A DNA stretch of 64,000 nt, from NCBI RefSeq assembly GCF_051622035.1, contig NC_135355.1, forward strand, positions 41,583,986 to 41,647,985, read 5' to 3'. Under the pieces are notes generated by a model that did not search any database, was not told the DNA's origin, and saw only the letters and a list, made by a program, of their open reading frames with translations. Shown piece by piece: positions 54,363-64,000 of the stretch (position 1 is the first letter of the stretch; the number at the start of each line of letters is the position of its first letter). This DNA is from Arctopsyche grandis. Lineage: Eukaryota; Arthropoda; Insecta; Trichoptera; Hydropsychidae. Both the position numbers and the translations under genes were made by a program.

Positions 54363-54684
54363 TATTGATATAATACACATTATTATCGCTTACAATATAA
54401 TTGACAGTTTGATAGAATTGAAGTTTAAGTGCTTGCGAAACTATATAGTATCATTTTGAAAGGAAAGAATATATGTAGAATATAAATATTGGAATCGGTT
54501 TGTATATTTGTTCCCAACATGTTTTGTAAGAAACGAGCACGGTTAGTCTATTAGTCATATTTTAGTTTTTATTCTTTTTTTTCATTTGTTTGTCTATATA
54601 CATATAAAAATACTAGACATATTATGTATTTTGTAAAAATCTATAATTGGGCTCAGATGTTATTTTGTTATATTTATTATTTAG

Positions 54685-55140
54685 CCAGCAGCATAGCTCG
54701 GACGTTAAGCTTCTGCTTACCGTCAAGAAGGTGCCGGGTTCTATCCCTGAATGAAAATGAATTTTTCAGAGTATGCTGTTGGTCAGACCTGGATTTGTGA
54801 CTCCAGGTTGATCGTTTCCTATCAGAGTTTGCCAATTTTCTCTGATTTCATTGTTGAAACGATTCCCGGAAAAAAAATTGGCTAAAAATCCTTCCTACCT
54901 ACTATGTCACCACTATTTTGAAAAATTTGATTGATGTACAATAAAAATTTATGTACAATTCATAGATGTCTCGTTAATTTGCGAGTTTTTTCAGTGTCTC
55001 GCAATTCAACGACTTATAATAAAAATGCTGTATTTGTATTTGTAATTGGCCAGGAAGGCGCATTGGGATTTACCTGTAAGGCCTTCCTGGTATATATGTA
55101 AAATAAAATAAAATAAAATAAAATAAAAATAAAATAAAAT
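54685..55140 (+). mobile_element. tRNA-derived SINE, nearly complete
   Basis: Head CCAGCAGCATAGCTCGG, box B GGGTTCTATCCC, a repeated arm TATGCTGTTGG, the body GTGACTCCAGGTTGATCG, GAAACGATTCC, and the 3' hairpin with perfect 10-bp arms CCAGGAAGGC / GCCTTCCTGG (55049-55091) around GCATTGGGATTTACCTGTAA. Tail (AAAAT)n to 55140. Confidence 0.85.
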
Positions 55141-55274
55141 TTATTTTTATGAATTTCTGCATCTGAGGCCTGTTGATTTTTCAATAAATAAATAAATCTA
55201 GGCTAGATTCAAATATTTTATATTAAAAACAACAGATTGCATTAAATCGTGTCTCGCCTGATTTTTTCCCACTA

Positions 55275-55360
55275 CAACCAGCAACATTTTATTTTTATTT
55301 TTTATTCAATAAATCATACACCCTCGTCCTACGGATCCTCAATGGAGTGTACTAAACAAA
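55275..55360 (-). mobile_element. LINE tail, D-like, minus strand
   Basis: Reverse complement TAGTACACTCCATTGAGG, ATCCGTAGGACGAGGGTGTA: arms TACACTC and GAGGGTGTA. The loop is shortened. Confidence 0.5.
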
Positions 55361-55499
55361 AATTAGAAATATCAAAGATACATATATACTTATTATTTTA
55401 TATGTTTTACATTAAATAAAATAACTATAATAACTACAGTCAAAAATTGTACAGAAGCATTTTATTATGGCAAATACGATCAAAATACGCAGAAATTTG

Positions 55500-55688
55500 C
55501 AGCATTAATATTTTTGATTTTATTTTATTTTTACATTATTTTATAAATATATGTATATACCAGAAAGGCTTGACAGGAAGACCCCAATGCGCCACCTAGA
55601 CAATTAATTACAAACTAGGCAGCATTTTACTAGATAAATCACTGTATTAATTTGAAGAACACGAAGTTAACAATTAATTAATAAACTA
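55500..55688 (-). mobile_element. SINE 3' end, minus strand
   Basis: Reverse complement carries GGTGGCGCATTGGGG, TCTTCCTGTCAAGCC, TTTCTGG then the A-rich tail. Confidence 0.65.
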
Positions 55689-56081
55689 CACTGTTCGACA
55701 AATTACGACTTTTTTTGGTTCGGAGACGAGATATGACTTTTCTTATAGATCTATGCCAGTGAACACGAATCTCGTAATAAAAAATGGTGATTTTCTCGAG
55801 ATTCCGAGATATATTTGTTTTTTAAATCGCGCGATTTTTCTATATCTTGGTGTTGTTCGGTCGATGTCTCAAAATCTGTCAATTTCCTGTTCAAAATGAA
55901 TATTGGAATCTATAATTTTATCTTTCATTTGTAGTACTTTTCAGCTTTCAACTCTCTCTAAGTAGTCGTCCAGTTCAAATCAAAAGTACGTATTTTCACT
56001 TGTTTACTGGGCATAGATCTACAATAAGAAAAGTCATATCTCGTCTCTGAACCATTTTTCGTGTCGAACAGTGTTATTTAA
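55689..56081. mobile_element. TIR DNA transposon, copy 3 (both ends)
   Basis: Left CACTGTTCGACAAATT..GGTTCGGAGACGAG and right CTCGTCTCTGAACC..TTCGTGTCGAACAGTG. It is about 300 bp shorter than copy 1 by internal deletion. Confidence 0.8.
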
Positions 56082-58360
56082 TTAATGCATTGAGACATCT
56101 ATAGATATATACTCGGTAATCGGTATAGTGATTTAGGAGCCTAAACGAGAGAGACAAACAGACATTCAATTTTATATATGTAGATATACATATCGTAACA
56201 GGCTAAATTCATGATATAGTTCTCAAAAGAGGCCTTTCCAGTGTTAATTGTGTCTCTACAATGTTAAAAACTTACGTTACATATTCAGCCGCACAAACTC
56301 TATGTAAAGAAGTTTTTTTTGTAATTTTATCTTTTCCAAGAATTCTAGTAATTCGATACATATATATCTACGTATATGCAATACTCGATTGCTTAGGGGT
56401 TTCCCTTTCGTTTCTCATTACATCTGTTCGTCGTGCACGTGCTCATACTCACCCTAGAAGATTCCCTTATTAAAGAAAAGCCCATTGTATTGCACGTGGA
56501 AGCCCAAAGAGAGAGTCGACCACATCCTCGCCTCTGTCAGATTTTAATAAATCGTTTGCTCTGCAAAAGCCTTCCCCGGAGCATCCGCGAAGGACGATTC
56601 GTTTAAATAAGCCTCGTTATTTTCTTTTTGTTCTTCGGATAGCGCATCGCCGCTGTGTAGCTTCGGCGAATCCGTATGCATTTTCTTTTGATGTGAAAAT
56701 AGGAAGATGAAAAAAAAATTGAAATGAAATGTAGGGCGGGTCGGTCTCATTGGGGATTACCTCATTCTATACGTTTGCTACGAGTTTAAGCTGATTACAC
56801 TGAAAATATTCACTTTTTTTTTTTTTGGTTATTTTGAGCTTTTCAGATCATCGAAATGATACATAAATAAAATTATTGGAACCTTTGCTAAATCATTGTA
56901 TTATACATACGCTTCCCTTTAAGTGTTTGCACGTGAATTGTTCAATTTATCAATTTGTACGATATGAACGAACAAAGCTGTCAATTTTCTTTTCATACTA
57001 TTTTATTTATAAAAAAAGCACATTGTATTTGGATTTTAAACACTGCATGAAATCTATTGTGAATAATACTCCTATATAAGATATATGTATTATACTACAT
57101 ATCTGCTGGATTATACTGGAACAAAGACAGAACCACTTAAATAATATCATATATCAGTAGATTCCCTCATCAACCCAATATAATATAAGAATATTGCAAA
57201 ACAACCTCTTTTATCTCCTATCCTTTGATTTATTGGCAATTTATAATAAAATACATACATACATACTACGTAGTTTATTCTTCGATGTTTTTAATAAGCA
57301 ATTAGATGATTCTTCCTTCATATTAAAAATAAATAATGACTTGTTTGACAGGAAAAAATGCGATTATCGACACTTAATACATATCAATAAAAAATAATCA
57401 AAACACAGTATTATTTTAAATACTTGTTGCTCAGATTTCAATAGTTATATATATATACATAGTATGTAGATAAATAAATTAGCCGAATTCATCAAATTCA
57501 TTGGTCAATATAATAAATATTTTAGACTCAGACCCATCACGATCAAATCTACATTGTCTTTAATTATACGGTGTTGTTTTTGTTTAATTAAAGCAGAATC
57601 AAAGGGCGACTGGCTCATACAATGGCTATGAAACAAAGCAGGTGAAATCAATTAAGGATAATCTTGTTTATTTGACCTCCCCCCCCCCACCCCTTTCCTT
57701 TTCCAGGTAAAAGTCCTTTTCGCACGTAAAAGTGCGTAGTATGCGTAAACTTTCATTTAGAATACATTCCTGCTATGGCATGTATGTATGTATTTATCTG
57801 TGATGATATTAAACGGCTCCATAAATATGACAAACAAAAATAAAGTACGACCGTGTACGAAGGGAATTCGCAATCACACGCTAGAGCGAAGAAGTGGGTT
57901 AACTACTTCCGACTTGAAAATCTTATAAATCTTTAACTAATTACATTTCCTCTTAGGTCGTAATCTTCCCTGGGTAGCATTTGCAAATGCGGTCTAGATA
58001 TGTGTATAAACGCAGTTGCAGCGGAGCTAGATAAGCTTAAAACTCGTATGAAACTGAAATAATTCATATTAATCGAGATACATGTATGAATTTGCTAGTA
58101 TTTTTATTTAGGACGACTCTGTGCGACGTTTTCCAAAGTACCACTTCCGATCATCAAATCATACTTTTATCATGTCATGATTTTATAAACGCCTCAAGAT
58201 TTTATATTTTTGGCATATAAAGAAATATTAAGTTACCAAGAGTATTTAAATGTCCGGAGGAAATTTGTTGTGGAGAAAGAATATTCATATTCAACTATTT
58301 TTATGTCCATTTTAATGCATTAATATTAATGTAAAAATTATATTTACTACATCTATGTAT
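56082..58360. other. Long single-copy stretch
   Basis: No repeat family member found apart from microsatellites. GC-richer parts lie at 56380-56780 and 57840-58040. Frames at 56261-57397 lack domains. A poly-C run lies at 57681. Confidence 0.35.
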
Positions 58361-58815
58361 ATACTAGTGGTTAGCATAAAATGCTTTGAACAAAGTGGTC
58401 ACGGATTCAATTACCACTGGTTTCTGCTGGCCAGACCATGGATTTGTGACTTCAGGTCAATCGTTTCCTTTCATAGTTTGCCAATTTGTATGATTATCAT
58501 TGAAACGGTTCCAACAAATCATCAACTTTGCAAATTTTGAATTTTCAGCCATCTTGAACTTCGCTGACGTGTATAAAATGCTGCAAGTTTACAAATTTGA
58601 CCAAAGATGTCTCTGTGTATGTTAATTGATATGTATTTACTGAATTCTTTAAAAATGCTGCAAATTTACAAGTTTGACCATAGATGTGTCTGTTAATTGA
58701 TATGTATTTACTTTGTATAATACTAATAATACTTGTATCACATGTACAATGCTTCTGGCCAGGAAGCTGCATTGGGGTTATATTTTAGGCCTTCCTGGTA
58801 TAAATAAATAAAAAT
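58361..58815 (+). mobile_element. tRNA-derived SINE with internal duplication
   Basis: Box A region ACTAGTGGTTAGC, box B-like GGATTCAATTACC, body, the duplicated GTTAATTGATATGTATTTAC unit (58620 and 58690), and the hairpin CCAGGAAGCTGCATTGGGG..AGGCCTTCCTGG. Same subfamily as 16757. Confidence 0.82.
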
Positions 58816-58882
58816 ACCAAGGTCAGGAATTTAACTCGGTTTGAAAACATTATATGCTAACCACTAATCTGCTGGCTTTATT
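58816..58882 (-). mobile_element. SINE head fragment, minus strand
   Basis: Reverse complement reads GCCAGCAGATTAGTGGTTAG then GCATATAATG and ACCTTGGTATTT. It abuts the tail of the plus-strand SINE, so the two lie tail to tail. Confidence 0.6.
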
Positions 58883-59245
58883 GAGGACTAACAGCAATAC
58901 TTCCTAGGAAAAATAGCTTCCTATACACTTGTGAAGCTTCAGCTTCATCTCAATACATTCAGAAGAAGGTACCACTTTCGGTTAAACAAAGTTTTTTTTT
59001 TTAATTACCACGTTATCATTGAAAAGTTATTAGGGGTCAATACTATGTAAGTACATATCAGTTAAAATCTGGAGAGTGGAATACTTATATCAAATGTACG
59101 ATGTTTCTGTGTCATATATATATGATTAAATGACGTATGTATTTACTTTGATGTTTATTTTTGTTATTATTCTAATGTAATTTTATTTTTCTATATATCA
59201 AAATGGATTTTAGCTACATATAATAAATAAATAAAAAAGTTACAA
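58883..59245. other. AT-rich DNA
   Basis: No gene. A TAAATAAATAAA run near 59222 could be a LINE tail remnant. Confidence 0.35.
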
Positions 59246-59530
59246 CATTGTAACGTGGAGATAAGGTAATTGGTGCTCATCGACCACTGTTTTATCGACA
59301 CCAATTGCCTGATCATTCGATCGCATAAAAAAGGTATTGACCTATGGGAACGCTGCATGCAACAGCCAATAAGGTGTCGCGACTCATCGACCAATAAGCT
59401 CACTGCAACGAGAGTGCACGATCTGTATAAATAGTCAGCGGATTGTTCCATGATTCATTCGGAGCTCACTGCTCCACGAGTCAACAGTAAACCAATTATA
59501 CCACTACTACTTTTCAATCCGAGTTTTTGC
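59246..59530 (+). mobile_element. LTR fragment (family LTR2)
   Basis: Starts near TGTAACGTGGAG, contains CAGCCAATAAGGTGTCGCG, CATCGACCAATAAGC and the TATA box CTGTATAAATAGTCAGC, then CTCACTGCTCCACGAGTC. Related to 26290-26590. Confidence 0.55.
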
Positions 59531-59700
59531 AACATTGAGACCCAATTCATTGCAATTTTAGCAGCTTTAAGAAAGTTTCATGTTTTACCATTTTTATGTG
59601 CATTGAATAGTGAATATGTCGCTGTTTGAAACGAGGTGCCTATATTCCACTCACTGGATAAGAATACTTTTCATATCATATACTTACATACAGTATAAGT

Positions 59701-60195
59701 TGTTATGTACTTCGCTTATCAATGTATGTAGATCCCACAATAATCGAATTCACTTTTTCACATTCATATACGTGAGTAACAAGTCCATTAAAATTCCTGT
59801 AAAGGGATAGTCAGATAGGATAGCAGTGCCGGACTTTGTCCAACCCAGGAATGCCGGAATTTGCCCAACCCAAAAGATAAAAAATCATTTATATAGATAA
59901 CGATTCGATCACATTAGTCAGTCATCACCATCGAGACTCCGAGGGCGGTAGTCATTAACATCGACCCCGCAAGTGACGGTCAGTACAGCAGCAGAACAAA
60001 GTGAAGCAAAGTTAATTAGTGAAACAAAGTTCTATGTATCTCATTTTAAATTCATTATCGTTCCATAATTAAATGTGAAGTTTTCGAATATATCTAAAAA
60101 TAACATAAATGTAACGCTTTTATGATAATAAATAAATCTTGGTTTGTTAACCAAGTAATTTGAAAAATATATAAACTGCGTTTTGGAACATGACA
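59701..60195 (+). mobile_element. Solo LTR (family LTR1)
   Basis: TGTTATGTACTTCGC to GGAACATGACA. The central part (59740-59890) differs from 4180-4660, but the leader units (AGTCATCACCATCGAGACTC), the AATAAATAAATCTTGG signal and the TTGGTTTGTTAACCAA hairpin agree. Confidence 0.75.
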
Positions 60196-60784
60196 AATTG
60201 TACATAATTGTATTGCTAAATTATATGGCATTAGCAAGCGTTTGGGAATGCGATCGGGGCAATTAATATATACATAGATACATGTAGATGAGCATTTGTG
60301 CATCGGTAGTTTAAAATGTAATATATTTGAAGTGATAGCTCGAGTTGTTTTCGTTGTAGTGAAAACGAGCTCCAATTTGCGAACCACTGACCGAAAGCCT
60401 CAAAGCCTTATTTGGAGACACTTTGTATGCAATGAAACACCATAGGGGAGGTTCACATTACGCGAAACTATGTCGTAGATAATTTAATTACACTCCACTG
60501 GATAGGTCACATTGTTACGGCGACAGAGATCCTCTGAATCTGCACATTTTCTTACAAAGGAATGCTTTAAGCGTGATCCAAAAATATGCTAGCATTTTAA
60601 AAGCGGCCCTGGCTCAGTTGTAAAGATTGTGCAAGATATGATATGGAATTAGTGAATTAAAAACGTACATATATATGAGAAAAACAACATTAAAAATTAA
60701 GGTTGAAATTTGAGATTATGGGTTAAACGTCAAATGCGGCCCCAGCTTTGTTTGTTGGTGGAAAACTTATTTATAAATGATATT
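60196..60784. other. Single-copy DNA
   Basis: No repeat or gene recognised; short GC-richer part 60400-60610. Confidence 0.35.
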
Positions 60785-61320
60785 AACAATTAGATAAAAC
60801 ATAACTTTTTATTGAATACTTATCTTAACATCTCAATTAACAGCGCAGATAATGCTTAGTGAAGAGATGTAGTTCTAGCTGTGAAATGTCAGATCTGACA
60901 CATTTGGCCGTAAATCGATATAGAGGCTATATGCCATTACACGAAACTATTTGAAATTTATATATAATATATATGAGAGTTAAAACTATTAATATTTATA
61001 TATGAGAGATAATGATAACCTATAGAGCAAATTTTATAAAATATAGAGTGAAAAAGAAATAGTTATATGCGTTTAAGCAATTAAAGCAAGATGACGGCGA
61101 AAACGGATATTCATCAATAAAACGCCGAAGCGAGCGCAGTAGGCGAACAATGCGACCGAACATTTTGGGTGATTAACGTCAGGCACATCTTCGTCGGAGA
61201 ATTTTCAAACGCGTCTTAAACGATATTTTTTCACCATCGTAATGGCGGATGATACCTTTACTTACATACATATATTGATGACCAAAATGATCAATATGGC
61301 AAAGTATGAAAACGATCAAA
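60785..61320 (+). mobile_element. MITE-V copy, long form
   Basis: Leader matches 34476. The frame starts at 61242 (MADDTFTY), is interrupted by an inserted ACATACATAT-type stretch, and the remainder encodes DDQNDQYGK before GTATGAAAACGATC at 61304. The right TIR is lost. Confidence 0.78.
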
Positions 61321-61969
61321 ATTGGATCACAAAACTTTGACAGGTAGGAATTTCATGTAACTAACACAGTGACGATAGTAAAAAGCTTGTAAAAAGACCA
61401 TATATGATATAAGTGTTTACTTTAAAGATGTACGTAAATTGCATTGAACATTTTTGTAGACCTTTCAAACATTAACATCGGCAATTGAAAACTTTATTAT
61501 AAAAAATCATACATTTATGATTCCAACTATTCCTTAGGAAAAAAAACATATATCAATTGAAAGAGTTGTTTTTTTATGTTTTTTTCTAGATAGACAACGT
61601 TCATCGAAAACATATTCCATCTCCAGCACTATCTTTCTCTCTATCCCCGAGACAATTGTAGCTGGAAATGAACTAGTTTTTCCTCATCGCGATAGTCGCG
61701 GAAAAACCGCACGAGGGGCTTTCAATCCCCTTCGGGAAACTGTTATTTACAAATGAAAGAGATCTACATGAAAGATTACCATAAATTGGCCTATATCAAC
61801 GTATGATTTACATGATACAGCTTAATAATACATACATATACTAAAACATTATTTTATCGTACACATACATACATACATACAAATACGTATGTATTTTAAG
61901 CCTGCACAAGACATATTTCTTATGCCGTATCATGTATAATACAATACATTATGTATACATATATCACAT
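61321..61969. other. Single-copy DNA with (CATA)n
   Basis: A unique GC-richer spot lies at 61620-61745. (ACAT)n at 61862-61882. No gene. Confidence 0.35.
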
Positions 61970-62230
61970 ATGCGTGCATGTGTATGTATGTATGCATACA
62001 GAATTCGGAGAACGTTAACAAGCATATTCGAGGCCATTATTGGTAAACTTGTCGAATTAGCGATAATAACAGACTTTGAGCCCATTCAACAATCAATGGC
62101 TTTGATGTTGCGCAATATAATATATCCAATTATGGCAAATAACACTTGCGAAATTCAGTTAAGCGCCACAGTGAATGAACGATTATCACACCCGTTGAAT
62201 GCCTATAATAAATACTTGTACAATGTCTAA
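61970..62230 (+). CDS. Open frame of unknown nature
   Basis: An 86-codon frame runs from a TATG microsatellite into unique DNA and stops at TAA 62228-62230. From residue 13 it reads RTLTSIFEAIIGKLVELAII, then TDFEPIQQSMALMLRNIIYP. This is amphipathic-helix-like and of balanced composition, unlike the AT-rich frames elsewhere. I recognise no family. There is no Kozak-like start and no obvious acceptor, so it may be an exon end or chance. Confidence 0.2.
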   Translation: MRACVCMYAYRIRRTLTSIFEAIIGKLVELAIITDFEPIQQSMALMLRNIIYPIMANNTCEIQLSATVNERLSHPLNAYNKYLYNV

Positions 62231-62649
62231 TTCCTAGGGAGATCCGATTCGAACACGATCACACTCCCGCAAGTGTACGAACACTTTCAATGGAGATACA
62301 TAATGCCCCCCCCCCCACAAATTTATCTTTTTGTTCCATTCAAACACGCATATGTAGAATGGTGCTTAATTAATGCAGACTTTACCCTATCGACTTACAT
62401 ATACATATGTATATATGTACGTATGTATGTCAATCGAAGAGTGTAGGTCAGGTATGTTAAACTTCGGCACGTGGGTTATGTGGTTCTCAGAAGTATAGGT
62501 ACATATATCCAGGGATTTGTCAAGTAAAGGTTATCTCCTCAATTTTATCTAAACATGAGAAAAAGTAAGAAGAGGCTAAAAAACGCTCGATAAACGTCAG
62601 GAAGAAATACGAGGAAGTAATTTCAAACGTGTCGAAAGCGTGAGACTGC
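62231..62649. other. Unique DNA with poly-C
   Basis: A C10-11 run lies near 62305. No gene. Confidence 0.35.
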
Positions 62650-62815
62650 GTGACAGACGGGTCGAGGACGCTACAGTGAGCAACCTGTCCTTGAAAAGGA
62701 AGTACACTTCGCATGGGGGATCATTCTGGAAGGAGCACTAACTGTGACCTCCTTAATTACCCAATAAATGCTGTGAAGCGACTTTGGCCTTTCATTTGGA
62801 TCCTCTTGGGTTTTT
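62650..62815 (+). mobile_element. LTR3 fragment
   Basis: GACGCTACAGTGAGCAACCT, ACCCAATAAATGCTGTGAAG and TTTGGATCCTC match the solo LTR at 2254-2636 (opposite strand). The promoter side is mostly missing. Confidence 0.7.
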
Positions 62816-62977
62816 GCATGAGTATCTGATCTCGGTAAGTAACATCAAAGTATTTTAGTAGCCTCATATCATTACCGCTCTCGTCAAAATGAAGTTAATA
62901 GAGACTCCGTTTTTTTTTCAAGTCGGTTACATCCGTCGGAGGCTTTTTATCGCTTAATAAAATCCTCGTTGGAACGG

Positions 62978-63313
62978 AGGCGTACAAAATATCGAAATAA
63001 AAATTAAATTAAATATCAAAATCAAAACTGTAATATTATTATATTAAAATTAAAATTAAATATCAAAAGTTAAAACAGAATATACACAATTTTAATAAAT
63101 TTTCAAGAATGAGCTAAAATTTGATTATCGACTAGCATATACATATGTACAGGTAATCCTCGACTCACGATGTTTTGAATTCGTGAGTCGAGGATTACCT
63201 GTATGAATATGCTAGTTTATAATATTTCTCAGGTCGTAAATACGACCAGAGAAATATTATAATTTCTCTACTTACGACCGAATTTTTTTTTATTTCGATA
63301 TTTTGTACGCCAC
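62978..63313. mobile_element. Palindromic MITE with nested hairpins
   Basis: TIRs GGCGTACAAAATATCGAAAT (62980) and ATTTCGATATTTTGTACGCC (63293) are exact complements of at least 20 bp. Inside lie a long hairpin (63132-63216) and a second (63219-63263). Confidence 0.8.
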
Positions 63314-63404
63314 TGGTCCCAAAGCTGAATCCACCTCGCTTGCCTTCGTTGGTTAATGTGAACGCATCATAACACTTCCGTATAACCGACCAATCATTGT
63401 CCCA

Positions 63405-63860
63405 CTTTGGTTTTATTTTATTTATTTATTTACAAATATAACAGGAAGGCTTAACAGGTATACCCCAAATGCGCCTTCCTGGTCCACATAATTATTACAT
63501 AGATACATGTAAATCTAAACAATATCTGACATGTATGGTCAGATATTACAAACATCGTATTAATACGATAAATAACAATGAATAACTTTCATGTAACAAT
63601 ACGAATTTTTATATTCGATAAACAACCACAGAGACATCTATGGTGAGCAATATGGCGAAACCTAAGATATAACAATAACTAAAGGTTCGCAACAGAAAAT
63701 TGGGAAGGAAACGCCAAATTTTACAGGAATCGTTTTAATGAAAATCAGAAAAATTGGCAAATTCTGATAAGAAACGATCGACCTTGACAAACCAAGGTCT
63801 GGCCAACAGCGAGACTTAGCGGGAATCGAACTCGTAACATCAAGTACGAAATAATATTCT
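63405..63860 (-). mobile_element. SINE, nearly complete, minus strand
   Basis: Tail and hairpin at 63418-63485 (complement: ACCAGGAAGGCGCATTTGGG, TATACCTGTTAAGCC, TTCCTG), body to 63800, and head with box B-like GAGTTCGATTCCC (complement of 63818-63830). Confidence 0.78.
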
Positions 63861-64000
63861 TATCTGCAGTGCGTTTATCGTATGTTTAACGGAGAGCTGA
63901 ATGAGGTTGATCTATTTGGTATTTCCCTACATCAATTCAGGTGTAACATCAAGAGAATCTTGACCGATTGATTCATTTCTTCTCCTATTCTATTTTATAA
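63861..64000. other. Window end, no feature
   Basis: No gene or repeat seen. Confidence 0.4.

Larger units (their letters stand above)
53393..54545. repeat. Inverted-repeat block with 110-bp arms
   Basis: Arm 1 (53398-53510: CGCTCGTTTCTCACAAAACA onward) and arm 2 (54435-54540, its complement: CATGTTTTGTAAGAAACGAG) enclose 0.9 kb holding a MITE-V copy and a TACTAGT-type repeat. Confidence 0.75.

Overview
This is an AT-rich animal nuclear window, almost certainly from an insect. It has CA/TA-type microsatellites, an intron-containing tRNA-Leu(CAA), Jockey/CR1-type LINE remnants with (TAAA)n tails, tRNA-headed SINEs, solo LTRs, hAT and pogo-like DNA transposons and many MITEs. I could not settle the insect order from sequence alone. 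No complete protein-coding host gene is visible. The window reads as gene-poor, transposon-dense intergenic or long-intron DNA with slightly GC-richer single-copy islands between repeats.

Supported genes are few: two identical tRNA-Leu(CAA) genes with a 35-nt intron (33011-33128 and 42391-42508), a tRNA-Asn(GTT) gene (45044-45117), and one exon-like segment at 14063-14139 that starts a THAP zinc finger and ends at a splice donor. The two tRNA-Leu genes lie in a duplicated block of about 1.1 kb. Its upstream part carries a CCGGAAGT motif spaced about 143 bp apart, and the second block also has an inverted copy of that part downstream.

Layout: 1-6 kb holds a LINE J1 remnant, a 0.7-kb TIR element, a solo LTR with a 4-bp TSD, a foldback MITE and a second solo LTR family. 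7-10 kb is a nested stack: LINE J2 copy A is broken by an antisense J2 copy B and by a hAT element with an 8-bp TSD. 14-16 kb has the THAP exon and a decayed hAT broken by a LINE J1 with a 15-bp TSD. 16-31 kb is mostly SINEs, LINE tails and unique DNA. 31-43 kb holds the CCGGAAGT repeats, the tRNA-Leu duplication, a GC-rich block and five copies of a TIR/MITE family here called MITE-V. 44-56 kb has tRNA-Asn, two MITEs, two stacked LINEs (C and D), MITE-V copies and an inverted-repeat block. 56-64 kb is single-copy DNA, SINEs, LTRs, one more MITE-V and a palindromic MITE.

Three observations stand out. First, MITE-V copies share a short reading frame (core IDDQNEQYGKV) preceded by a similar leader and followed at once by GTATGA/GTAAGC, as if a host first exon with its splice donor had been captured and spread. 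Second, several distinct LINE and SINE families end in one hairpin design in which the stem changes with compensation while the loop words (GCRTTGG, TCTGTAATG-like) stay, suggesting a shared 3' signal for reverse transcription. Third, the tRNA-Leu gene sits inside a repeated unit and has been duplicated with it. Family names such as J1, J2, MITE-V and LTR1 are local labels for this window only.
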